A model generated the notes under the pieces. That model was given only the letters and a program-made list of their open reading frames with translations. It was not told the origin of the DNA and ran no database searches. From UBA964 sp037444685 (GTDB taxonomy: Bacteria > Pseudomonadota > Gammaproteobacteria > Steroidobacterales > Steroidobacteraceae), in contig JBBILX010000002.1 in assembly GCA_037444685.1 (NCBI GenBank), positions 62,001 through 126,000 on the forward strand: DNA of 64,000 nucleotides, read 5' to 3'. This document shows positions 34,517-43,412 of the stretch, in pieces. The first letter of the stretch is position 1. Every line of letters starts with the position of its first letter. Position numbers and translations under genes: made by a program.

Positions 34517-36139
34517 TCAGTTACCGGGCGCGTCGCGGCGCAGGAACGCGAGCGCGCGCCTCAGCGACGGCGGCGCCTCGGCGGGCGGCCGTTCGCCGCG
34601 CACGAGCGGCAGCACGCCGTCGCAGAGCTTCTTGCCGAGCTCGACCCCGTACTGGTCGAAGGCGTTGATACCCCAGATCACGCTCTGCGCGAACACTTTG
34701 TGCTCGTAGAGCGCGACGAGGTGGCCGAGCGTCCACGGATCGAGGCGGCGGAACGCGAGCACGGTCGCGGGCCGATCGCCTTCGTGGATCCGCTGGGCGG
34801 GCACGCCATGCTGGCCGCGCATGAAGGCCTCGGCCTGCGCAAGGCAGTTGGCGATCGCAAGCTGCTGCTGCTCGGGCCGGCCGCACGACGACTCGGCGCC
34901 GACCAGGAAGTCGAGTGCCGCCCGCGGCGTGCCCTGGTGCAGCAACTGGAAGAACGAGTGCTGGGCGTTGCTGCCGGGCTCGCCCCAGACCACCGGCGCC
35001 GTCTCGTATTCGACGGCTTCTCCCGTCAGGCCGACGCGCTTGCCGTTGCTCTCCATCTCGAGCTGCTGCAGGAAGGCCGGGAAGCGCCGGAGGCGCGCGT
35101 GGTAGGGCAGTACCGCGAGCGTCGGCAATCGAAGAAAGTTCACGTTCCAGATGCCGAGCAGCGCCATCAGCACCGGCAGGTTCGCCTCCCAAGAAGCCTT
35201 GCGGAAATGCCGGTCCAGCGCCGCGCCGCCGGCGAGCAGTTCACCAAAGCGCGGCACGCCGATCGCGATCGCGATCGAGAGGCCGATCGACGACCAGAGC
35301 GAATAGCGGCCGCCGACCCAGTCCCAGAGCACGAACCGGTAGTCGGGGTGCACGCCGAAGGCGTCCATCGCTGCGGCGTTGACCGACACCGCGGCGAAAT
35401 GCTCGCGGACGGCCGCCTCGCCGAGCGCCTCGGCGAGCCAGGCGCGCGCGCTGCGCGCATTGGCGAGCGTCTCCTGTGTCGTGAAGGTCTTCGAGCAGAC
35501 CAGAAACAGCGTCGTCGCTGGATCGGCGTCGGCGAGCGCATCGGCGAGATCGCAGCCATCGACGTTCGAAACGAAATGCACGCGGGGCCCGTCGGCGTAC
35601 GCTCGCAGCGCCTCGACGGCCATGCAAGGGCCGAGATCCGAGCCGCCGATGCCGATGTTGACGACGTCGGTGAACGGACGGCCGGCGCTACCACGGACGT
35701 CACCGCAACGCACGGCCGCTGCGAACGCGAGCATGCGTCCGCGCTCGTCGAGCACGGCGCGGGCGATGTCCGCCCCCCAGGGATTCGCGGCCGCGTCGTC
35801 GAGCGGCGTCCGCGCGCCGCGCAGCGCAACGTGCAGCACCTGGCGACCCTCGGTGACGTTGACGATCTCGCCGCGGAACATCGCCTCGATCGCCGAGCGC
35901 AGGCCGCGCTCGTCGGCGAGGCGCAGCAAGGCGCCGAGCACGTCGCGGTCGAGTCGCTGGCGCGAGAAATCGAGCAGCAGACCCTCGGCCTCGACCGCGA
36001 ACGCGTCGGCCCGCGCGGGATCGGTCGCAAACGCGGCGGCGACCGACAGCCGACCGCGATCGCGCGCCAAGCGGCCAAGTTCGTGCCAGGCAGCGGTCGC
36101 GAGTGGACCGCCCGCAACGGGCGTGAAAGTCGAAACCAT
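34517..36139 (-). CDS. pgi: Glucose-6-phosphate isomerase
   Basis: 540 residues, full length for bacterial Pgi. NIGIGGSDLGPCMAVEAL, VSNVDGCDLADAL, CSKTFTTQETLANA and GGRYSLWSSIGLSIAI are Pgi signatures, and INAFDQYGVELGKKL is the C-terminal signature with the catalytic lysine. It interconverts glucose 6-phosphate and fructose 6-phosphate and so feeds nucleotide sugars. ATG at 36139 follows GGGAAGGG. Its place within the capsule locus, between a sugar aminotransferase and a wzi gene, suggests coupling of hexose phosphate supply to capsule expression. Confidence 0.95.
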   Translation of the reverse strand: MVSTFTPVAGGPLATAAWHELGRLARDRGRLSVAAAFATDPARADAFAVEAEGLLLDFSRQRLDRDVLGALLRLADERGLRSAIEAMFRGEIVNVTEGRQVLHVALRGARTPLDDAAANPWGADIARAVLDERGRMLAFAAAVRCGDVRGSAGRPFTDVVNIGIGGSDLGPCMAVEALRAYADGPRVHFVSNVDGCDLADALADADPATTLFLVCSKTFTTQETLANARSARAWLAEALGEAAVREHFAAVSVNAAAMDAFGVHPDYRFVLWDWVGGRYSLWSSIGLSIAIAIGVPRFGELLAGGAALDRHFRKASWEANLPVLMALLGIWNVNFLRLPTLAVLPYHARLRRFPAFLQQLEMESNGKRVGLTGEAVEYETAPVVWGEPGSNAQHSFFQLLHQGTPRAALDFLVGAESSCGRPEQQQLAIANCLAQAEAFMRGQHGVPAQRIHEGDRPATVLAFRRLDPWTLGHLVALYEHKVFAQSVIWGINAFDQYGVELGKKLCDGVLPLVRGERPPAEAPPSLRRALAFLRRDAPGN

Positions 36140-36242
36140 GACCCTTCCCGAATCCGGCGGGCCTACATGGTAGCAGGCAGCGCGCGAGGGTCCCGCCTCG
36201 AGGCCTGGCAGGACCCGCCGGCCGCGGGCTGCGCGGCGTGCC

Positions 36243-37340
36243 TCAGCTCACGGCGCGGGCGAGCGCCTCGACGATCTGGCGGAGGTCCTCTTCCTTGAGG
36301 TCGGCGCTCATCGGCAGGCTCATGACCCGCTCGCCGGCGCGGACGCTCTCGGGACAGCAGTCGGGGCAGCACAGGTGCGCATAGGCCGGCTGCAGGTTCA
36401 GCGGCTTGGGGTAGTGGACCGCGGTCGGGATGCCCTCGGCCTGCAAACGCTTCTGCACGTTCTCCCGGTTCGGCACGAAGACCGTGTACTGCGCCCAGAC
36501 CGAGTCGCGATCGTCGCGCACCGCGACGAGCCCGACGGGCAGCCCAGCCGCGCGAATGGCTTCCGCGTAGCGCCGGCCGAGTTCGTGCCGGCGCGCGATC
36601 TCCCAGTCGAAGCGCTCGAGCTTGGCGAGCACGACCGCGCACTGCAGCGTGTCCATGCGCCCGCCGACGCCGATGCGCGTGTGATGGTAGCGCGCGCTCT
36701 GGCCGTGGACGCGGATTTCGCGGCAGGCCTGGGCGAGCGCGTCGTCGCTCGTGAAGATCGCCCCACCGTCGCCGTAGCAGCCGAGCGGCTTGCTCGGAAA
36801 GAAGCTCGTGCAGCCGATCGTCGAGACGTTGCAGCTGCGTCGGCCCTTGTAGGTCGCGCCGAAACTCTGCGCGGCGTCCTCGATGACGACGAGCCCGTGC
36901 CGCGCCGCGATCGCGTTGATCGCATCCATGTCGGCGCACTGGCCGTAGAGGCTAACAGGCATGATCGCGCGCGTGCGCGAGGTGATCTTCGCCTCGATTT
37001 TCGTGGCGTCGATGTTGCAGGTGTCGGCTTCGATGTCGACGAAGACGGGCTTGGCGCCGAGCAGCACGATGACCTCGGCCGTCGCAACGAACGTGAACGG
37101 CGTCGTGATGACCTCGTCGCCGGGCCGCACGCCGATCGCCATCAGCGCGATCAGCAGCGCTTCGGTGCCGCTCGCGACCGTGACGCAGTGCGCGGCACCC
37201 GTGTAGGCCGCGAGCGCGGTCTCGAGTTCCTTGACCTCGGGCCCGAGGATGTACTGGCCGTGGTCGAGCACACGATGAATCCGGGCATCGATGCTGCTCT
37301 TCAGGGCGGCATACTGGGACTTGAGATCGATGAAATCCAT
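36243..37340 (-). CDS. DegT/DnrJ/EryC1 sugar aminotransferase (WbpE/WlbC type)
   Basis: 365 residues. DFIDLKSQYAAL, VASGTEALLIALMAIG, IEDAAQSFGATYKGR and the Schiff-base lysine K184 in FFPSKPLGCYGDGGAI identify a PLP sugar aminotransferase. The KPLGCYGDGGA form is close to enzymes that make 3-amino sugars such as WbpE/WlbC. Those act on UDP-3-keto-uronates, which fits the TviB-type dehydrogenase two genes upstream but would also need a WbpB-type oxidase, not seen next to it. ATG 37340 is chosen; a longer ORF to 37862 overlaps the epimerase gene and is unrelated sequence. Confidence 0.85.
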   Translation of the reverse strand: MDFIDLKSQYAALKSSIDARIHRVLDHGQYILGPEVKELETALAAYTGAAHCVTVASGTEALLIALMAIGVRPGDEVITTPFTFVATAEVIVLLGAKPVFVDIEADTCNIDATKIEAKITSRTRAIMPVSLYGQCADMDAINAIAARHGLVVIEDAAQSFGATYKGRRSCNVSTIGCTSFFPSKPLGCYGDGGAIFTSDDALAQACREIRVHGQSARYHHTRIGVGGRMDTLQCAVVLAKLERFDWEIARRHELGRRYAEAIRAAGLPVGLVAVRDDRDSVWAQYTVFVPNRENVQKRLQAEGIPTAVHYPKPLNLQPAYAHLCCPDCCPESVRAGERVMSLPMSADLKEEDLRQIVEALARAVS

Positions 37341-37350
37341 CTGGGGCTCG

Positions 37351-38358
37351 TTACACGCCGTAGTAAGAACGATACCAATCGACGAAGCGCCGCACGCCGA
37401 CCTCGACCGGCGTCGATGGTCGATAGCCGACGTCGCGGACGAGATCCTCGACGTCGGCCCAGGTGTCGGGGACGTCGCCGGGCTGTAGCGGCAGCAGGTT
37501 CTTCTCGGCCTTGCGCCCGAGGCACTCCTCGAGCACCTCGATGTAGCGCGCGAGTTCGACGGGAGTCTGATTGCCGATGTTGTAGAGCCGGTACGGCGCA
37601 CTGCTCGTGGCCGGGTCGGGACGATCGCCGGACCAGGACGGATTGGCCGTCGCGATCCGGTCGGTTGCGCGGACGACGCCCTCGACGATGTCGTCGACAT
37701 AGGTGAAGTCGCGCCGGTGGCGGCCGTAGTTGAAGACGTCGATCGGCCGCCCCTCGAGGATGTTCTTCGTGAACAGGAACAGCGCCATGTCGGGTCGGCC
37801 CCACGGGCCATAGACCGTGAAGAAGCGAAGTCCCGTGCACGGTAGTCCGAAAAGGGCTGCATAGTTGTGCGCCATCAGTTCGTTGGCGCGCTTCGTCGAC
37901 GCGTACAGCGACAGTGGGTGATCGACGCCGCGATGCTCGCTGAAGGGCATGTTCGTGTTGAGGCCGTAGACCGAACTCGTCGAGGCGAACACGAGATGCT
38001 CGATGTCATGGTGCCGACACCCCTCGAGCACGTTCAACGTCCCCGTGACGTTGCTGTCGATATAGGTGTGCGGATGCTCGAGCGAGTAGCGCACGCCCGC
38101 CTGGGCGGCGAGGTGGACGACGCGGCGAAACCGCTCGCGCGCAAACAGCTCGGCGATGCCATCGCGGTCGGCGAGGTCGAGCTTGACGAACCGGAATCCC
38201 GGTCGCGCCGTGAGCCGCTCAAGCCGCGCCTGCTTGAGCTTGGGGTCGTAATACGGGCTCAGGTTGTCGAGACCGACGACCTCATCGCCACGATCGAGCA
38301 AGCGATGCGCGACGTGCGAACCGATGAATCCGGCGGCGCCGGTGACGAGGAGCTTCAT
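37351..38358 (-). CDS. UDP-glucuronate 4-epimerase-like NAD-dependent epimerase (CapI/LspL type)
   Basis: 335 residues. VTGAAGFIGSHVAHRLL (GxxGxxG, residues 6-15), LDNLSPYYDPKLKQARL, which is typical of UDP-GlcA 4-epimerases, SSVYGLN, YASTKRANELM (Y-x3-K) and YGRHRRDFTYVDD. It would interconvert UDP-glucuronate and UDP-galacturonate. Gaps of 10 bases downstream and 3 bases upstream tie it to the aminotransferase and the dehydrogenase in one transcript. Confidence 0.87.
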   Translation of the reverse strand: MKLLVTGAAGFIGSHVAHRLLDRGDEVVGLDNLSPYYDPKLKQARLERLTARPGFRFVKLDLADRDGIAELFARERFRRVVHLAAQAGVRYSLEHPHTYIDSNVTGTLNVLEGCRHHDIEHLVFASTSSVYGLNTNMPFSEHRGVDHPLSLYASTKRANELMAHNYAALFGLPCTGLRFFTVYGPWGRPDMALFLFTKNILEGRPIDVFNYGRHRRDFTYVDDIVEGVVRATDRIATANPSWSGDRPDPATSSAPYRLYNIGNQTPVELARYIEVLEECLGRKAEKNLLPLQPGDVPDTWADVEDLVRDVGYRPSTPVEVGVRRFVDWYRSYYGV

Positions 38359-38361
38359 CGT

Positions 38362-39651
38362 TCAGAGCCTGCCGTCCGTCTCTTTGGCGCGGAACACGTA
38401 CTTGATGTCGTAAACGACGTGCTTGGGCTTGCAGAGGCGCCGCACTCTGCGAATGCCCATGGCCTTGAACTGATCGTGCGCGACGGCGACCACGACGGCA
38501 TCGTAGGTGCCTTCTTTGGGCTCGCGCACGAGCCCGATCCCGTACTCGTGCCGGGTCTCGCTAGCATCGGCCCAGGGATCGTGGACGTCCACGCGCGCAC
38601 CATACTTGCCGAGCTCGCGAAGCACGTCGACGACCTTCGAGTTGCGGATGTCGGGGCAGTTCTCCTTGAACGTGATGCCTAAGATCAACACGCGGGATCC
38701 CTTGACGTGAATCATGCGGTTCGTCATGAGCCGCACGACCTGTTCGGCGACGTAGATCCCCATGTTGTCGTTGAGCCGCCGCCCGGCGAGGATCATCTCC
38801 GGGTGGTAGCCGATCTCCTGCGCCTTGTGGGTCAGGTAGTAAGGATCGACCCCGATGCAGTGGCCGCCGACGAGGCCGGGGCGGAACGGCAGGAAATTCC
38901 ACTTCGACCCGGCCGCCTGCAGGACTTCCTCGGTGTCGATGCCGAGCCGGTTGAAGATCAGTGCGAGCTCGTTGATCAGCGCGATGTTGACGTCGCGTTG
39001 AGTGTTCTCGATGACCTTGGCGGCTTCGGCGACCCGGATCGACGAGGCCGGATGCGTCCCCGCGACGACGATCGCGCGATAGAGCTTGTCGACGAACTGG
39101 GCGACTTCTGGTGTCGACCCCGACGTCACCTTCCTGATCGTCGTCAGCCGATGCTGCTTGTCGCCGGGATTGATCCGCTCAGGGCTGTAGCCGGCGAAGA
39201 AGTCCTTGTTGAACGTAAGCCCCGAGACGCGCTCGAGGATGGGCACGCAAACCTCCTCGGTGCAGCCGGGGTAGACGGTCGATTCGTAGATGACCACGTC
39301 GCCGCGCTTGAGTACGCGACCGACACTCTCGCTGGCCTTGACGAGCGGCGTGAGGTCCGGCCGCTTGTAGTGGTCGATCGGCGTCGGGACCGTGACGATG
39401 AACACGCGCGCTGCCTTGAGCTCGCGCAGGTCGGTGGTCACGCGCAGCCGGGTCGCCGCGCGCAACTCGGCACGCGTGACCTCCAGGGTGCTGTCCCGGC
39501 CCGCGCGCAGCTCACGGACCCGGGCTTCGTTGATGTCGAACCCGATCGTCTCGAAATGCTTGCCGAACTCGACGGCGAGCGGCAGCCCGACATAACCGAG
39601 GCCGACGACGCCAACTTTGAGGTCGCGCAGGCTCAGGGGAGTGACTGTCAT
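38362..39651 (-). CDS. tviB: TviB/WbpA-type nucleotide sugar dehydrogenase
   Basis: 429 residues of the UDP-sugar 6-dehydrogenase family. GVVGLGYVGLPLAVEFG (17-24 core), VTVPTPID, YESTVYPGCTEEVC, FAGYSPERINPGD and GGHCIGVDPYYL with catalytic C265. The YSPERINPGD plus HCIGVDPYYLT forms are those of UDP-GlcNAc dehydrogenases of Vi-antigen loci (TviB) rather than UDP-glucose dehydrogenases. It would make UDP-N-acetylglucosaminuronate by two NAD-dependent oxidations. Its ATG overlaps the dnaQ stop in an ATGA arrangement, so it is translated from the dnaQ transcript or a promoter inside dnaQ. Confidence 0.88.
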   Translation of the reverse strand: MTVTPLSLRDLKVGVVGLGYVGLPLAVEFGKHFETIGFDINEARVRELRAGRDSTLEVTRAELRAATRLRVTTDLRELKAARVFIVTVPTPIDHYKRPDLTPLVKASESVGRVLKRGDVVIYESTVYPGCTEEVCVPILERVSGLTFNKDFFAGYSPERINPGDKQHRLTTIRKVTSGSTPEVAQFVDKLYRAIVVAGTHPASSIRVAEAAKVIENTQRDVNIALINELALIFNRLGIDTEEVLQAAGSKWNFLPFRPGLVGGHCIGVDPYYLTHKAQEIGYHPEMILAGRRLNDNMGIYVAEQVVRLMTNRMIHVKGSRVLILGITFKENCPDIRNSKVVDVLRELGKYGARVDVHDPWADASETRHEYGIGLVREPKEGTYDAVVVAVAHDQFKAMGIRRVRRLCKPKHVVYDIKYVFRAKETDGRL

Positions 39652-40439
39652 GCAGGGCGGCCCTGTTCAGTGAGTTCAAAACGATAGTCTGTCAGAGATC
39701 GCGGCGAGGGCGCGCGACCTGGTTCGCAGGACTGCCGGAACAGCACCCGCCCGCCGCTCGCCTGGGCAATGCGGTCGAGGAACGCGTCGTGCGCGGCCAG
39801 CTCCTCGGCGCTCGGCTCGAGCACGACGAGCGGCTCGGCCGGACGCCTCCAGCGTGGCGCTGCGGTGGACTCGGTCGCACCGCGCCGGTGAGCGAGGTCG
39901 TCGTGCAGCGCGAGCGCGCTCTGCCCGCCGGTCATCGCGAGGTAGACATCGGCCAGCAGCTGCGCATCGAGCAGCGCGCCGTGCAGGTCGCGACCGGAGT
40001 TGTCGACTCCGTAACGCTTGCAGAGCGCATCGAGCGAGTTGCGCTGACCCGGGTGCAGCGAGCGCGCCAGCGCGAGCGTATCGAGCACGCGGCACAGGTC
40101 GGCGATGCGGCGCGTCTCGCCTTCGAGCCGCGCGAGCTCGGCATCGAGGAAGCCGACGTCGAACGCGGCGTTGTGGATGACGAGTTCGGCACCCTCGATG
40201 AAACCAATGAGCTCGGCGGCGATCTCGCGAAAGGTCGGCTCGCGCTCGAGCCTGGCTCGTGAGATGCCGTGCACGGCCTCGGCGCCCTCGTCGATGTCGC
40301 GTTCGGGGTTCAGGTATTTGTGGAAACGGCGGCCGGTGACGCGCCGGTTGACGAGTTCCACGCAGCCAATCTCGATGATGCGATGACCCTGCTCGGCCTC
40401 GAGGCCGGTGGTCTCGGTGTCCAGGACGATCTGGCGCAT
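39648..40439 (-). CDS. dnaQ: DNA polymerase III epsilon subunit (proofreading 3'-5' exonuclease)
   Basis: 263 residues. The DEDDh exonuclease motifs are visible: VLDTETTG (D7, E9), HNAAFDVGFLDAEL, and HGALLDAQLLADVYLAM for the H and D of motif III. The C-terminal 70 residues, poorly conserved, include the alpha-binding tail. ATG 40439 is used because a longer frame to 40751 runs through rnhA. The rnhA-dnaQ order is common in gammaproteobacteria. Confidence 0.93.
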   Translation of the reverse strand: MRQIVLDTETTGLEAEQGHRIIEIGCVELVNRRVTGRRFHKYLNPERDIDEGAEAVHGISRARLEREPTFREIAAELIGFIEGAELVIHNAAFDVGFLDAELARLEGETRRIADLCRVLDTLALARSLHPGQRNSLDALCKRYGVDNSGRDLHGALLDAQLLADVYLAMTGGQSALALHDDLAHRRGATESTAAPRWRRPAEPLVVLEPSAEELAAHDAFLDRIAQASGGRVLFRQSCEPGRAPSPRSLTDYRFELTEQGRPA

Positions 40440-40470
40440 GCGGCTCGCCTCGGTCGGAAGGCTCGCGATC

Positions 40471-40905
40471 CTACGCGAGCATTGCGTCGATCGCTGCATT
40501 GGCGAGCGCGTCGACGCGCTCGTTGCCGGGCACGCCCGCGTGGCCGCGGACCCAGCGCCACTCGATCCGGTGCCGCGCCGCTGCGGCATCGAGCGCCTCC
40601 CAGAGGTCGCGGTTCTTGACCGGCTTGCGATCGGCGGTGCGCCAGCCGCGCTGCTTCCACTGCGGCAGCCACTCGGTGATGCCCTGGCGCACGTACTGCG
40701 AGTCCGTGTAGAGCCGCACCGGCATCGGCCGCTTGAGCGCCTCGAGCGCACGGATCACCGCCGTCAGCTCCATGCGATTGTTGGTCGTCTCGCGCTCCGC
40801 GCCCGACAGCTCGCGCACGTGCCCGTCCCAGGTCAGCATCACCGCCCAGCCGCCCGGACCGGGATTGCCGCGGCAGGCGCCGTCGGTATAGATCTCGACG
40901 GTCAT
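40471..40905 (-). CDS. rnhA: Ribonuclease HI
   Basis: 144 residues. IYTDGACRGNPGPGGWA (D8), NNRMELTAVI (E46), YTDSQYV (D68), H122 in VRGHAGVPGNE and D132 complete the catalytic set. It degrades RNA in RNA-DNA hybrids. It is nine bases from the methyltransferase gene upstream and 31 bases from dnaQ downstream. Confidence 0.96.
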   Translation of the reverse strand: MTVEIYTDGACRGNPGPGGWAVMLTWDGHVRELSGAERETTNNRMELTAVIRALEALKRPMPVRLYTDSQYVRQGITEWLPQWKQRGWRTADRKPVKNRDLWEALDAAAARHRIEWRWVRGHAGVPGNERVDALANAAIDAMLA

Positions 40906-40914
40906 CGAGTGCGA

Positions 40915-41643
40915 TCAGGGCAGACGCCGGTCGGAGCCTGCGCCCCGCTGGGCCGTGGGCTTGACGAGACCGCCGAGGATCCGCGTCCGTTCGCGCAACC
41001 GCAACCGCAGCGGCGGTACCGCGTAGACGCGCTTGCGCGCCTTCATGAGGTAGGCCCCAGCCGGCAGCGGGTTGTACCAGCTGCGGTGCAGGCTGCGCGC
41101 TGGCAGCGCGGGCTCTCCCCACGGCGTCTCGTAGAGGTAGCGGCGCGTCTCGGCGACCTCGTAGCCGAGCAGGCCGAGCCAGTCACGCAGACGCCGCTCC
41201 GAGAGCAGGCGGCGAAGCGCCGGTGGCCAGCCGGCGCGAGTGGCCTTCGCGCGCAGTCCCCAGAGGCTCCACGGGTGGAAGCCGAGCACGAGCAGCTTGC
41301 CCTCGCCGGTGAGCACGCGGTCGACCTCGCGCAGCACCGAGTACGGATCGGTCTCGAATTCGAGCGTATGCGGCAGCAGGACCGCGTCGACCGAGTCGCT
41401 TGCGATCGGCAGCTGCGTCAGCCGCGCCTGCACGTCGGCGCCTGCGCGAACGCCACCCGAGATCACTGTCGAGCGGCGTGTCCGCGCGCCGCCGATCAGT
41501 TCGCGCTCGCCACCCCAGAGGCCGACCTGCAGCAGCTCCCAGCCGAAGCAGTCCTCGAGTGCCTCGCGCAGCAGCAGCGCCTCGGCGGCACGCAGTGCCT
41601 GACCGCGAGAACTGTGAAGCCAGTCATCGAGCGTGGGACTCAT
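40915..41643 (-). CDS. SAM-dependent methyltransferase (YafS-like)
   Basis: 242 residues. The methyltransferase-11 pattern is partly visible: LQVGLWGG near residue 38, SDSVDAVLLPHTLEF and VDRVLTGEGKLLVLGFHPW. The SAM-binding loop is atypical (VGLWGG instead of GCGTG). In E. coli the gene beside rnhA and near mltD is yafS, a methyltransferase of unknown substrate; synteny supports the name. It diverges from mltD. Confidence 0.75.
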   Translation of the reverse strand: MSPTLDDWLHSSRGQALRAAEALLLREALEDCFGWELLQVGLWGGERELIGGARTRRSTVISGGVRAGADVQARLTQLPIASDSVDAVLLPHTLEFETDPYSVLREVDRVLTGEGKLLVLGFHPWSLWGLRAKATRAGWPPALRRLLSERRLRDWLGLLGYEVAETRRYLYETPWGEPALPARSLHRSWYNPLPAGAYLMKARKRVYAVPPLRLRLRERTRILGGLVKPTAQRGAGSDRRLP

Positions 41644-41705
41644 GTGCGCGAAACGATAGCAATTTTCGGCACATATGGGTTAAATAGCCGCCAACCCTGA
41701 GCCCC

Positions 41706-41725
41706 GCCGGGTGCGCGCGCCCGGC
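41706..41725 (+). other. GC-rich stem-loop in the mltD leader
   Basis: GCCGGG (41706-41711) and CCCGGC (41720-41725) form a six-base stem with an eight-base GC loop, ending four bases before the GGAGAG ribosome site and 13 bases before the mltD start. It could limit ribosome access. No T run follows, so it is not a terminator. Confidence 0.35.
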
Positions 41726-41738
41726 ACCGGAGAGAGTA

Positions 41739-43376
41739 TTGTCGCAACCGATTCGTGGGTCCCTTCGGGCCGCGCCCCTGCTGTTTTGCCTGACCCTGCT
41801 GCAGGGTTGCGCTTCGCTGCTCGAGGCGCCTGCGCCAGCGCCCACCGATCCCGTCGCGACGACGCAGCCTCCCGCCCCCTCGACGCCGCCCGCCGCGGTC
41901 GGATCGGCCGAGGACACGCCCGCGAGCGAGGCCGGCGAGTCGCAGGGTGCGCCGAGCGGATCCGACGCCGCCGCGCCACAGTTCGCGGATCTGTTCGACC
42001 GGATCCGCGCCGGATTCCAGCTCGAGGATCCCGACGAGCCGCGCATCGACGTCCAACTGCGCTGGTACGCCAACAACCCCGAGTACCTCGAGCGCGTCTT
42101 CGGGCGTGCCGAGCTCTATTTCCATCACATCGTCAGCGAGATCGAGCGGCGCGGCATGCCGCTTGAGATTGCGCTGCTGCCCGTCATCGAGAGTGCTTTC
42201 GAGCCGTATGCGTACTCGCGCGCGCGCGCCGCTGGGCTCTGGCAGTTCATCCCGGGGACGGGGCAGCGCTTCGCGCTCGAGCAGAACTGGTGGTACGACG
42301 GCCGCCGGGACGTGCTCGAATCGACGCGCGCCGCGCTCGACTATCTGCAGTTCATGCACGACGAATTCAATGGCGACTGGCTGCTCGCGATCGCCGGCTA
42401 CAACTGCGGGGAAGCCTGCGTCGCGCGCGCCATGCGCCGCAACGAGGCCGCCGGCCTGCCGACGGACTTCTGGAACCTGCGCCTGCCGGCCGAAACGCGC
42501 GCCTACGTGCCGAAGCTGCTCGCGATGAAACGCCTCGTTGCGAATCCCGAGGCCTACGGCATCGCCTTCGGCCCGATCCCCGACGAGCCCTACTTCGTGC
42601 GCGTCGACACGCCCGGGCAGATCGACCTCAAGCTCGCCGCCGAGCTCGCCGGCCTCACGCACGAGCAGCTCTTCGAGCTCAATCCGGCCTTCCACCGTTG
42701 GGCGACGCCGCCGCAGGGCCCGCACCGGCTGTTGCTGCCGATCGCCGCGGCGGACCTGTTCCGCCAGAACCTTGCACAGCTGACGCTGGACGAGCTCCTG
42801 CGCGTCACCCACCACGTCGTGCAGCCGGGTGAGACGCTCGCCGCGCTCGCCGCGCGCTACAGGACGACGCCTCAGGTGATCCGCTCGATCAACGGTCTCG
42901 GCGACGGCCCGCTGATCGCCGGCACCGATCTGCGCGTGCCCGACGGCAGCACCGAACTGCCGGCCAAGGTGCTGCGCGCCGCGGCCATCGTCGACGGCCG
43001 TACCGGCCCCGCCGGTCGCCGCCCGGTGATCCACGTGGTCCGCCGAGGTGAGTCGCTCTGGGCGATCGCGCGCCGCCATGGCACCGATGTCCGCACGCTG
43101 ATGCGCCTCAACAACCTCAAGCCCGGTCAGACGCTGCAGACCGGCAAGCGCCTGCGTCTCGCGAGCGCCGACGGCGGCGGCGGCCCGAGCGCAAGCGTGG
43201 GCACGGGCGCGGCGAGCACGCTGCGCTACACCGTGCGCCGCGGCGACACGCTGTACCGGATCGCGCGGATGCACGGCGTCACCGTGGCGCAGCTGTTGTC
43301 GTGGAATGGCCTGTCGGCCAACGCGCCACTGCGCCCGGGGCAGAGAATCGCGATCCATCTGCCGCGCCGCCGCTGA
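41739..43376 (+). CDS. mltD: Membrane-bound lytic murein transglycosylase D with three LysM repeats
   Basis: 545 residues. A lipoprotein signal ends at LLQGC (cysteine 24). A proline/alanine-rich linker follows, then the SLT domain with LLPVIESAFEPYAYS (catalytic glutamate), GLWQFIPGTG and NWWYDGRRD. Three LysM repeats at the C-terminus begin HHVVQPGETLAALA, IHVVRRGESLWAIA and RYTVRRGDTLYRIA. It cleaves peptidoglycan strands to 1,6-anhydro ends at the outer-membrane inner face. The start is TTG with GGAGAG just upstream; a GC-rich hairpin precedes it. Confidence 0.92.
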   Translation: MSQPIRGSLRAAPLLFCLTLLQGCASLLEAPAPAPTDPVATTQPPAPSTPPAAVGSAEDTPASEAGESQGAPSGSDAAAPQFADLFDRIRAGFQLEDPDEPRIDVQLRWYANNPEYLERVFGRAELYFHHIVSEIERRGMPLEIALLPVIESAFEPYAYSRARAAGLWQFIPGTGQRFALEQNWWYDGRRDVLESTRAALDYLQFMHDEFNGDWLLAIAGYNCGEACVARAMRRNEAAGLPTDFWNLRLPAETRAYVPKLLAMKRLVANPEAYGIAFGPIPDEPYFVRVDTPGQIDLKLAAELAGLTHEQLFELNPAFHRWATPPQGPHRLLLPIAAADLFRQNLAQLTLDELLRVTHHVVQPGETLAALAARYRTTPQVIRSINGLGDGPLIAGTDLRVPDGSTELPAKVLRAAAIVDGRTGPAGRRPVIHVVRRGESLWAIARRHGTDVRTLMRLNNLKPGQTLQTGKRLRLASADGGGGPSASVGTGAASTLRYTVRRGDTLYRIARMHGVTVAQLLSWNGLSANAPLRPGQRIAIHLPRRR

Positions 43377-43412
43377 GCGCGGCCCATTCATCGACGAGAC
43401 GGGGATCAGACC

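Noticed and set aside
36180..36215. Inverted repeat GGGTCC ... GGACCC between pgi and the aminotransferase
   Set aside because: Long loop and no T run; not convincing as a terminator.
34241..36298. 685-codon plus-strand frame over wzi copy 2 and pgi
   Set aside because: It is a shadow of pgi on the opposite strand, rich in Arg/His/Ala with no motif; pgi is unambiguous.
36243..37862. Longer aminotransferase frame starting at 37862
   Set aside because: The extra 174 codons overlap the epimerase gene and are not aminotransferase-like; the family start is at 37340.
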